Below, in pieces: positions 12,017 through 23,792 of a stretch of 64,000 bases of DNA. A program made the translations under genes and the position numbers. Position 1 is the stretch's first letter. Every line of letters starts with the position of its first letter. The notes beneath the pieces are model-generated. The model saw only the letters and a program-made list of their open reading frames with translations, was not told the DNA's origin and ran no database searches. Origin of the DNA: Aquilaria yunnanensis (Eukaryota; Streptophyta; Magnoliopsida; Malvales; Thymelaeaceae); NCBI GenBank assembly GCA_039654915.1, contig JBDJPA010000011.1, forward strand, positions 2,480,001-2,544,000. The letters run 5' to 3'.

Positions 12017-13119
12017 GGCTAAACTATACAAATGGCCTCAAACTTTCACAACTCGATTGAGTTAGCCCACAGCTTGAAACTCATTAAATGTTAGCCCTTA
12101 AACTTTGTAAAAGTTGGCAACTTAGTCCAATTGTCACTATAGTTGACTGATAGTGTTTGTCTTTAGGATCAAGTGGTTGGAGATTGTTGATGTGGAGAGA
12201 GAAGGAAAAAGAGACGAAATTAAAAAAAAAACACATAAAGAGTAAGGACTTGGCATTCTGAAATATATTTGGGTCAATGTGATAAATCTTTATAGTGTTA
12301 GACTCGATTAAAATTTATGATAACCAAGGCTAAAACGCCTTTTCTTAGTAAGCTTTGTTTCGCTACTCTTACACCTAACACCCTAACTTTTCTTCTCCGC
12401 CACCCTCCATTGCGTAGTTCCAGCCTACCACCACCGGTGTCGTTCAGTGATTGCTAGCCATTCCATAGGAGTGCAATGACGTTGTTCATGCTCCCAACAC
12501 CTATGCCTTGCATGGACGACCACAAGAAATGATAGATCAGAACCTCTGACTCCAAACAATTTTGCCGTTTTGAACAATTTAAACCTCTTCTGGCTGCCAC
12601 TTCGAACCAATGCTCGTTCGCCCTAAGATTCACGAGATTTTCATGCTCGCCCTCAGCTCCACCATGATAGAGGGCAAAATTGTGTCTTGGATTAAATCGA
12701 AGGGTGACGAGCATCATTATTGTCGAGTCCAATAAGGTCAATATGGATGATGAAAGCTTTTACAAAGCATCATTGGCACTATCATGGTGGAGGAAGGCGG
12801 CGTCACTCCAATCTGGTCATCAATTGTTCTTCTTGCTTAGATGGAGGATGAGATCGTTGAGGACGAGTTCTACCATTACGGAGGATGAGCGTCATTATTC
12901 TCAGGTCATCTACTTTAGCTGCTTAATCCAGCTTGGAGTAGCCACTGCCACGTAAGCTAGACGCAGCCACCTCACCTTACACTATTAGCCAAGCACAAAT
13001 ATAAATGGACCAAGTCGCTAAATTCAACAAAGTTTAGGGGCCAAATTTTAATAAGTTTTGAGTTTTGGACTGACTCACTTGATTTGTCAAAGTTCAAGGG
13101 TCAATTGTATTGTTTGGCC
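12017..13119. mobile_element. Mutator-like TIR element with 9-bp target duplication
   Basis: The left end GGCTAAACTATACAAATGGCC pairs with the reverse complement of the right end, GGCCAAACAATACAATTGACC. The flanks are TATATTATT (12008-12016) and TATGTTATT (13120-13128). That is a 9-bp duplication with one mismatch, which is the Mutator signature. The interior at about 12360-12960 is more GC-rich and gene-like, with frames on both strands (12454-12741 minus, 12680-12955 plus). I do not recognise a protein in it. A Pack-MULE is the likely explanation. Confidence 0.7.
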
Positions 13120-13334
13120 TATGTTATTGTTCTCTTTACAAATTGAATTGCATCCTAATCCTCGAACTTATTCATTCTTTCGAAATTTATCCTTCATTTT
13201 ATCTTTTTAATCATGTACCTTGAAGGGACGTTTAAAGCCCACTAGAAATGATTATGTTTTAATTGATTCTGTGTAAATCCTAATTAATTGAAACTCGAAG
13301 GTAATTGTCATTTTCTTTCTTAAATACATATTAA

Positions 13335-13873
13335 GAGCCAATTTATTTTAACTTAAGTCAACTTAATCTGAAATAAGTTATTTTTATTTTTATATCTTTC
13401 TTATCTAGAACTAATTTTATTTGAAATCAGATATTATGTACATGTAATAATTCATTGAAAATACAATTTTTATGCTCTTACTAAATTTTTATGATTTTTT
13501 CTAGTTTTAGGCATTAAGAAGAAACATTCACAAAATTTGTTTTCACTTAGGTCAACTTAATTCAAAATAGCTTTTTTTTTTTACATATTTCTTACCCTTA
13601 ACTAATTTTATTTGAAAGACAATATTATGTAAATGTAATAATTCATGTGAAAGTAAACTTTAATTATTATTAAACTTTTGTGAATTTTTTTAATGCCTAA
13701 AACTAGAAAAAGTCATAAAAATTTAGTAAGATTTTAAAATTTATATTTTTAATAGACTATTACACACACATAATATTGACTTTCAAATAAAGTTAATTTT
13801 AGGTAAAAAAATATGTAAAAATAAAAATAAATCATTTTGGATTAAGTTAACTTAAACTAAAATAAGTTGGCTC
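13335..13873. mobile_element. MITE of the GAGCCAATTTATTTTAACTTAAG family, apparent dimer
   Basis: Terminal inverted repeats begin GAGCCAATTTATTTTAACTT at the left and GAGCCAACTTATTTTAG at the right (reverse complement). Internally there is a second copy of the GTCAACTTAATTCAAAATAG segment near 13550, so the element is longer (539 bp) than its relatives at 35656-35993 and 60811-61166 and looks like two nested or tandem copies. It is AT-rich and non-coding. Confidence 0.7.
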
Positions 13874-14876
13874 TAGTTTTAATCTAATGTAGAGATTCCT
13901 TGTAAAATGCAATATAGATGGCCCCCTAATCTCAGAGTAATCCTATCTAAACTCTCTCTAGATCTCTCTAATATGTCCGACCATTTTTTATCTATATATT
14001 ACAACTAGAGAGCTTAATAAAGCCCAAATATGCAAACTACTCATACTTCTTGTGTCTTTTTTTTTTCTTTTTCTAAAAAGGACAACAGTGCAACAACATC
14101 ATGGGCTTGGCAGGTGTAAGAAGTCTAAAAAGCTAGTGTATTGGTGGATGGTGAAGGCGGCTATTCATATGAGTAATTTGAAATCGGAGATGAGTGGAAG
14201 GATCTGAAGAAAGAAAAAGGAGTGGTGATCACCGCTTCCTAATTTGAACATCAAGGACTATTGCTAATTCTTATAGTTTCGACAATGGGCTTATCTATCG
14301 CTTATATGTGCAGTTATTTTGAATTATAGACTTATAATTTTTTTTATTTTATAAATCTATATTTGAACAAAATTTCACATACTTCAAATTACTATTTAAT
14401 TACGTACAAATTAAAAATATATTGGCAAATTCCGTCAACTATAACATTTTCTCTGTATTTATTTCCAAATGCTCCTCCACACATATATAAAACGTAAAAA
14501 GCTAATTAACCAGAACATCGCACAGCCAAATATATGCATCTTGGTTTTTTAGTTTAAATGAATTTGGATTCTGTTGATTTCCTTTCAGAATTTTCAAAAT
14601 GAACAGTAAAAAGGAACAAACAAGAGGTCCGGGTCCTATTTATTCTTTGGGAAACGTGGGGAGTATAAAGCCAATGAAGGCAGAAATAAATGTCAGGAAT
14701 GGTAATCTACCAGGGAACAAAATGCAGGGAATTTTGAAACTTGAAGCCACCTGTCACCTGACCTGATACATGAAAAAAAAAGGTGTTATTTATTACCAGA
14801 TAAAGTGCGCAGAGTTGTTGCTCTAAAATTGTTTTGTATGTACTTGCATAGGTAGGGATATAAAAGTAAGGTAAAA
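13874..14876. other. Intergenic, no supported gene
   Basis: AT-rich sequence with no coding frame of substance and no RNA gene recognised. Confidence 0.5.
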
Positions 14877-16062
14877 TAACAAAGAAAGCAATAATGTCTT
14901 TGAGTTGGCCTGATTCGGCCATTAATATTTTTTTAAAGCCAAATAAACCAACAAAGTTTTTAAATCAACCCAAATAAGCCACTGATCATTAAGTAGGTCG
15001 AATATACTATGAAAGGAGGACTCCATATGATAGGATGATATGGACAAGGCTTGAAAAGCGAAGAACGGTCAAAGTTTTATAACTGGGGAAGAAGTTGGGG
15101 GTTGGGTAGGAATGAGAATGTCGTATCATATGAAGCTGATCGAACATAAAACTGAGCCATCAAGTGAAGGTCCCTGTCTTCCTCATCTTAAACTTATCAG
15201 ACCGATCTTGATCGGATCGAACGAGATGAGATATTCGTGAACTCAGGTTGAGAAATGGAAATGGCAGAACAAGATCGGGATGAAGCGACGGTCATCAATG
15301 AAAAGCATGGAAATAAGCGACGAAGATTTGGTATGGCCGGAAGCCGCAATTTTTGAACAGTTGAATCTTGCAATTTTGCTCCTCTGACTGGCTTCTCGAT
15401 CGAACGAGGATCGTTTGGATACCAAGGGCAAGCCAAAAAGCTCTAAACAATATGAGGCGGAGGACCACATGGCAAAGCCAAAGCCAGACCCAGAAGATGC
15501 CAAGCTAACAACTTCAAGCTACACCAGCGAATCCATCAAAAGGTATCAACCCAAACCCAGAGATCTGAATTTTGAGGTTGGTGTTGTTCTGTTATCATTC
15601 ACCTTTTTCCCCCCCCTAAATTGTTGCAAAAAACTTGGTTCTTTTGTGATTTGATCTAGAGAAGTTTATTGATCAAGCATTGAATTTTCTTGTTTGTTTG
15701 CGAAGGTTGATTTGTTTTCAAGAATTAAACTGATTGTTTATCATGCTCTTCAGACATTGCAGAAAGATGTGAAAATGCGAACTCAACCATCTGCAAATCA
15801 GAAGAATGCAAGATTAACATTTTGAATGAACCTCTTGTGATAGGAAGACTAAGAACTTAGCATTGGGTCCAGAGAGGGCGGTATAGGTTTCCGCTTCGCG
15901 CCATTTCTTATGTGGATTCAGACCACCGATGGTTAGCTTAATTTTAACACTAATTGCTAAATAGGGCTAGCTCAAAAAATGTTGGTGATTTATTTGGCCC
16001 AAAAAATATCAATAATGGAATTAGGCCAAACCCAAAAAACACTTATACTTTATTCTTTGTTT
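14877..16062. mobile_element. TIR element enclosing a gene-like interior, probable Pack-MULE
   Basis: The left terminus (AACAAAGAAAGC, then TTTGAGTTGGCCTGATTC and AGCCAAATAAACCAACAAAG) pairs with the reverse complement of the right terminus (AACAAAGAATAA, then TTTGGGTTTGGCCTAATTCC and GGCCAAATAAATCACCAACA). The inverted repeats are about 130 bp and diverged, so exact ends and target duplication are uncertain. Between them lies sequence of gene-like base composition with a possible spliced frame at 15418-15825. No transposase is seen. Confidence 0.6.
15418..15825 (+). pseudogene. Unrecognised captured gene fragment with a possible two-exon frame
   Basis: A plus-strand frame rich in Lys, Pro and Ser runs to a consensus donor after ...DLNFE (intron from 15580). 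A phase-0 acceptor before ACATTGCAG (near 15754) continues it to a stop at 15825. There is no in-frame ATG at the left. A stop lies just upstream and another short ATG frame (from 15256) ends at 15357 in a different register. This fits a broken copy of a host gene carried inside the surrounding TIR element. I do not recognise the protein, and the splice model is an inference. Confidence 0.25.
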
Positions 16063-18208
16063 TTGCTTAAAATTAACTTGAAAAGTCCTACTTGCAGCAA
16101 TGTTTTTGCACCTTTGGTTTGGGCAGACAATGAAACGGGCTAATATTAATGAGGAGAAGGGAATCTAAAGGTAGATTGATTCCTGGCTAGCCAGCCAGTT
16201 CCACAAACGGAAATGGCAACCATATTGGACAAATTAATAAGACGGCCGAAGTCTAGTACTGTGATCGGTCATCGGAATTATTTTTATTTCACTCTGTCTT
16301 ATCGTATCATATCTCTTCATGAATCCTTTCCTCGTCTTGTCTTGTCAGCATAAAAAGCAATTCTCTTTTGGTCTCCCCCAATTAATGTACAAGAATCTAT
16401 ACGGTACTGTATTTAATTACCTTGCCCAACCAAACTACTCAGATCAGAAACTAGCCACCTTTATCATGTATCAAAACATAGTAATATATATTTTACCATT
16501 CAGAAATTAGAATGGTACTACAATACAAGTTTAGAAAGTTAACACACTTGAAGTCAACTTGTAATTGCGAATAAAGGATACAGTAGATATTCACACATTA
16601 GTTGACAGAAGTTGTGAGGGTAATGCTAGATAGCAGATATTATTACGGAAAATAGTAGACCACCAAATTTTAGTCCCTTTGGTACTGGTTTTAGCCAATG
16701 ACATAAGAATTTAGAAAAAGCATTAGTTTTTTTTTTAATTTAAGTAGATTAATCTCTATTATTAATATATTATTGAAAACTCTAGCCCTGGGAATGATAT
16801 ATAGTATAAAGATCTCAATGATTGTTTTTTTAGGTTCCTCCAAATCACAAATTATTCTCCATTTTCAGTTGGTGTTGGAGACAGATATTAAGGAAATTTA
16901 TTAATTGGCTAGTACGTTCGGGATACCATCCCTCATCGTTGTTCATCATGCAGTGGTAGGTCGAGCCCATCACTTGGCTATTAAGACAGTTAGATCTCCC
17001 TTACCTTTATAGATAGTTTTATTTTCATAACTGTGTTAAAATAAAAAAAAACTGTAGCCACGACCACAAAAAATTTGCGTGTTATGGAGATGGTCAATGG
17101 CTTTCCTTATTATACGACACTTTGAAACCGAAAAGACAATTAGACTGGTTGCACACGAAAAAGATGAAACATGAGTTGGTAGTATATGGGCGGGCGATGG
17201 AATGGAATAGAGGTCAAAAGTGGGAATAGGAAAGCACATGAGTTGTCGTTAAGTGCACTGGAATTGAGGAGAGCATCAGCATGGGGACCCATAAATTCCA
17301 AGTATATTGATCTATCTAGTAGCAATGTATTTAGTCTACTCAATAGCTAAGCTAAGCTAAGCTTGCCCATCATATTTTCCTCTTCATCTCATCCTGCAAT
17401 CCAAAATTTGCATGAAATCAAAGTTGTTTTAGTCGTCAATGTCGTTTTGTGCCGGTTGGAACGACCCAAGACCCCACCAGAGACGCCATTTCTTGACCCT
17501 CTCTGGATTTTTGCTTCGTCCCCTCTGGACACCTGGCACCCACTTTGCCACTTTTCCTCTCTCCACACCCCAATTCAATTCCCTTCCGTACGCCTCCATG
17601 TGACTTGATCTCCAAGAACCAACAATCTTCATGCAAAAGCTACCCCAACTTTTAATAATTACTAATTCCCTCACCTTCTTTTTTCTTGTTTTTTTTTTAG
17701 AAAAAAAAAACAAAGACCCAACATATTGAACAACAGGAGCGATGCAGTAGTAACGTGTTTGGAATAAATGTGATTATTGGGTAGAACCCTATGATTGTCA
17801 CGTGGAAGCCACTAATTACTTGCAATTTCCTTGAACTAGGAAGATTGATTGATGCCCCTAATTCAGGGTTTTAGATCCAACACCGGTCATGATCTCAATG
17901 ATATGGCTTTGGACTTGTTAAGACAGAACCTAGCTAATTTGTTTTTAGCACCCAGGTTTTATTTCTTAATTCCCCCTGTCAAATATTGAAAATTTTCATT
18001 AGTCTTGATTTCAATGTATCTGACCAATAAATCTTTTTATATCGATATGACATGTTACAGAAAAAATAGCTAAGACTTGTAACTGTGATTCAATACTCAT
18101 CCCTTGTCCTCCTTAATGCTACTAAAAGAAAAAAAAATTGAATTTAGAATATTGAAAATTGTTCATTTCAGTCCTATACTCTGGTTTTACTTGATATGTT
18201 AAATTTTA
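16063..18208. other. Intergenic, no supported gene
   Basis: Short open frames (16319-16510, 17036-17343 minus, 17363-17713 on both strands) show no domain. Positions 17360-17640 are less AT-rich with overlapping frames on both strands, so neither is convincing. No RNA gene was seen. Confidence 0.5.
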
Positions 18209-19461
18209 GGTAAAATTCATGAGGGACCACCTAACTTATTTTTATATTTTAAATGGTTACCTAATCTTCAAATTGTCCTAGTGATGTATCTTTCTTCATA
18301 TTGAGTATCCTATTCAGCTACTTCGATCAATTTAACTACTAAATAGGATAGAAAATGTCGACGTGGCATAAATAAACCTTGAAATAAATTTTAAATATCA
18401 ACCTTAGTCCCCAAACTTTTACAATCACTAATTTTAACCCATGTAAATATAGAAACCATCACTCACTTTTACAATATTTTGGTCAACCCTTGACCATCTA
18501 GGTGCCGTTGACCATTGATGGACCCAACCATTTCTTCTCTTCCATTGACCACGGCGTCGGCCTACCCCTAGTCTCAACTAGCCACTGCTGCCTCCTTACA
18601 TCAAACCTCCTGCTACGGACACTGCCTCGTCACTTTGGTAACCTTTACTGGTTGATCTTCATTGATCGAAAATGCCTCATTTAACGATGGCCCACTTTTT
18701 CTCCTCTCATCTTCTCTACTCACTTTTCGCTATCCCCATTAGCCTTTGCGACTCTTGTTCCCACTTTTTCTCTCAACCCAAACCGACTTTGCTTTCATCA
18801 TCTTCTTCACTTGTTTATTGTCGTTCAAGCACCAAGGCCGATTTTGATTGTGGCACATATAAGGCAATGATAGTGGCGGAGATGAGGGAGATGGAGAGGC
18901 TGTGAAGGCGGTCACGAAGAAGGGAATAGGCATCGCGGAAATGATGGATTACGGCATCAATCGACGTCAAAGAGATGACGGATTATGACATCAATCGGTC
19001 ACAAAAATTTGTTTAACAAAGACTAGGGGTAAAGTAGGGGCAGTGGGATAGGGATATTGGGGAAATTTAGGGTAGGGTTAGGGGTAAAGTAGAGGGATTA
19101 GACGGAGCGTAGTCAAGGATGGAGGGCGGGGTAAAGGTGTATGGAAGTTGGGGGAATTCCACGAGATTCGGCGAGCAAGGAACGGTGGTGGGGTTTAGGA
19201 GCATAAATAATAGATTTAGAATTTTAGATTTAAAATTATTGGTAGAAAAAGTTAGAGGATTGTAAGTGTTACTTTATATTTCATTTTAGTAATTTTTTAT
19301 GTTACGTTAGTATTTTCTGTCAGGTTTAATGTTGAAATTAATGGAAAGTGGCTGAGTGGGACACACAATTGTAGGAAAGGTATCTCTTTAGGATAACTTG
19401 AATGTCAGGTACCCATTTAAGACACAAATACAAGTTAGATGACCCTTGGTGAATTTTATCC
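18209..19461. mobile_element. TIR element with gene-like interior
   Basis: The left end GGTAAAATTCATGAGGGACC pairs with the reverse complement of the right end, GGATAAAATTCACCAAGGGTC. The similarity continues inward for about 90 bp (AAATGGTTACCT versus AAATGGGTACCT). No exact target duplication was visible. The interior has GC-richer stretches, C/T-rich at 18500-18900 and G-rich at 18850-19200, with open frames on both strands that I cannot assign. It ends about 270 bp before the YbaK-family start codon. Confidence 0.6.
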
Positions 19462-19734
19462 GCTAGATTTCAATGCTAGTCTTGAACCATGTTGAAAATT
19501 AAAATTGACAATATCGGGCTCATATGAACTAATGGGTAGCCCAATAAACCTTATCCATGGGTTTGAATTGAAATTTAATCGTCACTGCTTAAGTCGGAAG
19601 CCCGAGCCCAATCAACCTGTGCCAAAACCCTACTAGCTGTAGCTAAGCTTCTTGTGTTTCCCGACGTGCTTCGGCCTTCGTCGTCGTCTTGTGTTTCTTC
19701 TTCTTCTCCGGCTTTTACAGAGTGATTACCGATA

Positions 19735-22700
19735 ATGGGCTACACGAAACAACAGCTACTTGCTCGTTTACAGGTTTTTATTTTTTGCATTATTGGTTTC
19801 TCCGGTAATATTCGGTTCAAATTTTGCCCAGTATTCATTGAAAACATTTACCTTCATTTTCCTTGTTGCTACTCTGCAATTCGATTGAAATAATACACCA
19901 CTAGTCGAAATTTGATTTGCGAACCTTGCTGGAAAGATAATTGAGTTTTAGATTAACGGAAATTTGCGAGACATTGGCCGGCTGACTTATTGTAGCGATT
20001 TTGACATTTGGAAAGATCGGATTTTAGAATGTTTTATCTTTCTAGGGATTATGTTGGTGATTCTTTGGTTTGGTTAATTGGTATCTTTTTTCATTCACTT
20101 GACTGGATTTTGGGATTCCTCAGGAACTTCAAATAGAGTTTTCCCAATACGAGCATCCTGTTGTTTTGACGGTTGAAGCCCAGGTAAAACGAGAGTGTTA
20201 GAATCAAGTTTATTTGTCTCCTTTTGCTATGATTTCTCCATTTTTATGATTGAATTTTATTTTCTAATCAGGCAAAATATGTTGGGAACAAGGGCGGTGC
20301 CCTCAGTAAAAATTTGCTTTTAAAGGTATGTATTTCTGTGTTCCAGCAACTTAGTCAATTACAAAAATTATTTGATGTTTCTTTTGCAATCCTTCAGGAT
20401 ATGCCGGGTAATTGCATGTGCTTATGTGCAGGATAAGAAGCACCGGTACTATATTGTTTCTGCTCTACCAGATACAAAAGTGGATCTCAAGGGTATTTAC
20501 CTCTTTTAATTCTTAATGATTGTGCATGGAGAATTTTCTTTTTTTTCTAGAGAAAAAAAATCCTGGATGTTAATGAGCCCTAATGGCTATGAAGCTGAGC
20601 AGTTTTATCTCAGAGGCTTGGATTGGGAAAAGGAGGCTTGAGAATGGCTCCTGAAGAGGCACTGAGTCAGATACTGCAGGTGGCTAAATCATATGGATTT
20701 TCTTATTGTAGAATGATAATGATAAGATAGAAATTCAATTCCATGATTGACGATTTTCTGGTCTGCCTGGCAATGTGATAGCATGTGTTGCAAAACAGAT
20801 TTCATTTTCGTTTTTTTAAGAATTTCAAACACAGATCCAATCTATCCCTCTTTACTGCATTTCTCTTGATGTGTCAGCTATGAAATCAGATCCTCTCAGT
20901 TCCAATTGCAAGCTACCATTTATTGATGTGGTCACTTGTGTTTTCTGCTTTTCAAGGTGCCACTGGGTTGTGTTACTCCATTTGCGCTGGTAAATGAATC
21001 ATCCAGGTACTACATTAGCTTCCGTTTACTTAACATTGCGTTTCATTTGCTTGACATGGTATTATGTGTTCTTTGACATCTGGAGGTATTTTATATGCTC
21101 TGGTTTTTCAAGCTTGAAAAAAATTATGAACATGCTAAGAGATGAAGAACTATGTAGCCAATGCTGTCTTTTATGATGCATGTGTTTAACAATCATTGGG
21201 CTTGTCATATCGTTGCTCCTTTGATTGGATTGACATCCACAATATTCTTTTGTGAAAATATTTGTTTCCACGTCGTTGTGTACCTGTTTCCTGTATTATT
21301 TTTGGTGCAATTGTGGAGCTGATGCTACTTTTACATCGTTCTCATATTTAGTCATGTTGCACTACTGTTGGATCAAGGATTCAAAACTCAAGAGTACTGC
21401 TTTTTCCACCCCCTGTCGAACGATATGTCAATATGTAAGTTCAGAAGTTTTTGCCTCTTTTTTGCTTGAATGAAAAGTGGAAATTCTCAATTTGCACCTA
21501 GAGATCTAGATTTCATGGTTTAAACTGTAAGAATTTAGGTTTCTTGACCATATAGTGCTGCAATTATCAAGTTGGAAATATAGTTGGCCACTTTATACCT
21601 CTATTAGCTGCTTCCTGCAAGCATGCTTCTAGAAGCAGTTTTGGCACATCTGATTTTGGTTTTTATTCTATTTTATTTTATTTATATTTGGGGCCGGATG
21701 TGATGGGGTGTTTGAAGAATGGTAAACAATAAGGCCCCTTTTGAGGTTTTCCTAGAAAATGTTTGAAAAGATGCCTTGTTTGAATGAACCTGTTTATAAT
21801 TTTTCTTTATTCTGCAAATTTAAATTTTTTTTTTTCCATCTTATGTTTTTACTTAGAATTCACATGTCCAGTCTATCAATAAAGTTTTAGCATGTGCTTC
21901 ATGAACTGTTTTCCTCAGTTTGTTTTTGTTTTGTGTTTATTGTAGTGTATACATGTTGGCTCTCCGTGTTGAAATATTGATTCATTAAAACAATTGATAA
22001 GCTATCCCTAGATTAATTTGGTTTCCGCTTGTCTTTCCAGCTCTTAATGTTGTTGGTCTTGACAAATTTCTCAAGTCAATTGGAAGGGATCCTAAATATG
22101 TGGACTTGGAGGTAGTGATCCTATTCTTTTATTGTTTCTCATTGTATTGCTTTATTCAGTTGTTAACCACATATTATTTTGTTCCATGTAGATTGATCCA
22201 AAGGTGGGTAAGGATCAGCCCCCTGACCTAGCGCCACTAGTTCCTTTTGATTCGGTTGTTCTGCCAGATGCTGCACAAGAAATGCCTACTTCCAAAAGTT
22301 CCAGTGTAAATAATTTAACCTCAGACAGCAAGCCTGCAGCAGCAAAATGTACATTCGATGCGCCAGATTTAATTCCATCATATTATTAATCAATTGGAAT
22401 CCATCTTGATGATGAATCTGCAATCAATCAACTGTGTGATTTACAGCGTTTTGATGATTGGGGTACAGCATTTAACTAGCATTGTAATTCTGGTGTTCTG
22501 TTGCAGTAGGAAATGTCACAAAGGCATCAAATAACCCCCCAAAACGAAAAGATCAATCTATCAGTGGACAAAAACCGTCTATTGCTTTTTCTGATCCTGC
22601 AGAGTTCGTGGAAGAGATTTTGGATAAAACATGTTCTTTGCTGCTTTCTGAAGTATGTATGAGTTGTTAGGCTTTTGATGATCTTTGATAAATTTACTTC

Positions 22701-23067
22701 TTTGCCGAGACTAACAGAATCACTACAGATCATGAAGGACTCGGTGGGGAAACATAGTGACAAACTTGGAGCTCTGGTAGCAGACAACATCAGAAAACAT
22801 CTCAACTCAGATTTAGAGAGTCTTGCAGTACGTGTCCATTCATTGTTTTCTAAAACCTGTTCTTGAGTAACGATATTTAGCATTTTACCAAATTCATGAG
22901 GATCGAATTCATTGTGATTGGACATATAAATTTGAAGAAGTTTTCCGTAGATTGAAACTGGATGCTAATCGTTCTTCGTGGCTCTTTTGTTTTAGACAAT
23001 GTTCAAAAACCAGGCTTTTGCTGAAGGTTTTGTTGCCGGTACTCAGAGTCGGCCCAAGCGCGTTTGA
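19735..23067 (+). CDS. YbaK/ProX-family aminoacyl-tRNA deacylase-like protein, 12 exons
   Basis: Spliced model: 19735-19773, 20124-20183, 20272-20325, 20432-20492, 20603-20679, 20957-21006, 21352-21434, 22041-22111, 22192-22348, 22507-22652, 22729-22827, 22996-23067. All introns are GT-AG, the frame is kept throughout, and the product is 322 residues. It starts MGYTKQQLLARLQ. Residues about 14-190 form the YbaK/INS-type domain. The family's GXXXP motif is visible as GCVTP (101-105), and a conserved lysine-rich segment KDKKHRYYIV precedes it. Members hydrolyse mischarged tRNAs (for example Ala- or Cys-tRNA-Pro) in trans; whether this plant protein does so is inferred. A charged C-terminal tail of about 130 residues, helical in appearance, goes beyond the bacterial domain and ends in a basic SRPKRV. 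Intron 9 could be retained, giving a stop at 22387-22389. It resembles the protein I recall as Arabidopsis At1g44835. Its 3' end faces the RING gene. Confidence 0.9.
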
Positions 23068-23792
23068 ACTGGTCATTCACTATTCATGCGTCTTGAAATG
23101 GTGATTCCCATTACTTAAATTGATCTCCAATTCAGAATGGAAGTGTGACATGTACTATTCTCAGATCTCTAATCTGATCTGGTGGTGTGCCAGTTTCTTC
23201 AGAATGATTGTAGCTTACAATTTTGGATGGTATTTACAGAAGAAATATTTATGTTAAAGCAGACCAAACGAGTAAAAGTACGGAGCAGGTGTAATTTTCG
23301 CCGGTCTTCCAAGTGAGTTGTGGTTGTCACATTCCTAACAAGTTTGACAAAAGAGTCGCTGTGAATTTTCCATTTCAAAAGCCTAAAGAATCGAGCAGTA
23401 ACGCCACCTCGAGTCGACTGCCCAACAAAATTAGAAAAAGGAATTCAGGGCTACCATTGGCCTGTTTCTTCAGCCGGAAAGTCATCAAAGTGAAAGAATT
23501 AAATAATGCTCTATTAAAATTTTGGCGCCATCACTCCTGCATTCGAAATTATCATATATGTTTTCTACCATATTTGCAAGATTATTACTTGGATTTAAAA
23601 AAAAAAAAACAGTTTTTTTTAACAAAAGTTTCATGTTAGTGATTTAAAAAAGATTATAAAAATCCATAGTTCTGCAAACAAATTTATGGGTTATGGACTT
23701 ATGGGGCAGACATTAATTACAAATAAAATATCTTGAATTTAAATTTAACTATCAAATAATTTTCGTATTGGTAGGATTTACTTGTACAAGTG
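23068..23792. other. Convergent intergenic region
   Basis: It lies between the 3' ends of the YbaK-family and RING genes and should hold both 3' untranslated regions. A frame at 23313-23639 (plus) has no recognisable motif and is probably chance. Confidence 0.6.

Noticed and set aside
22675..22866. Stand-alone ORF in the 22.7-22.9 kb region
   Set aside because: It is exon 11 of the YbaK-family gene with intron sequence at both ends.
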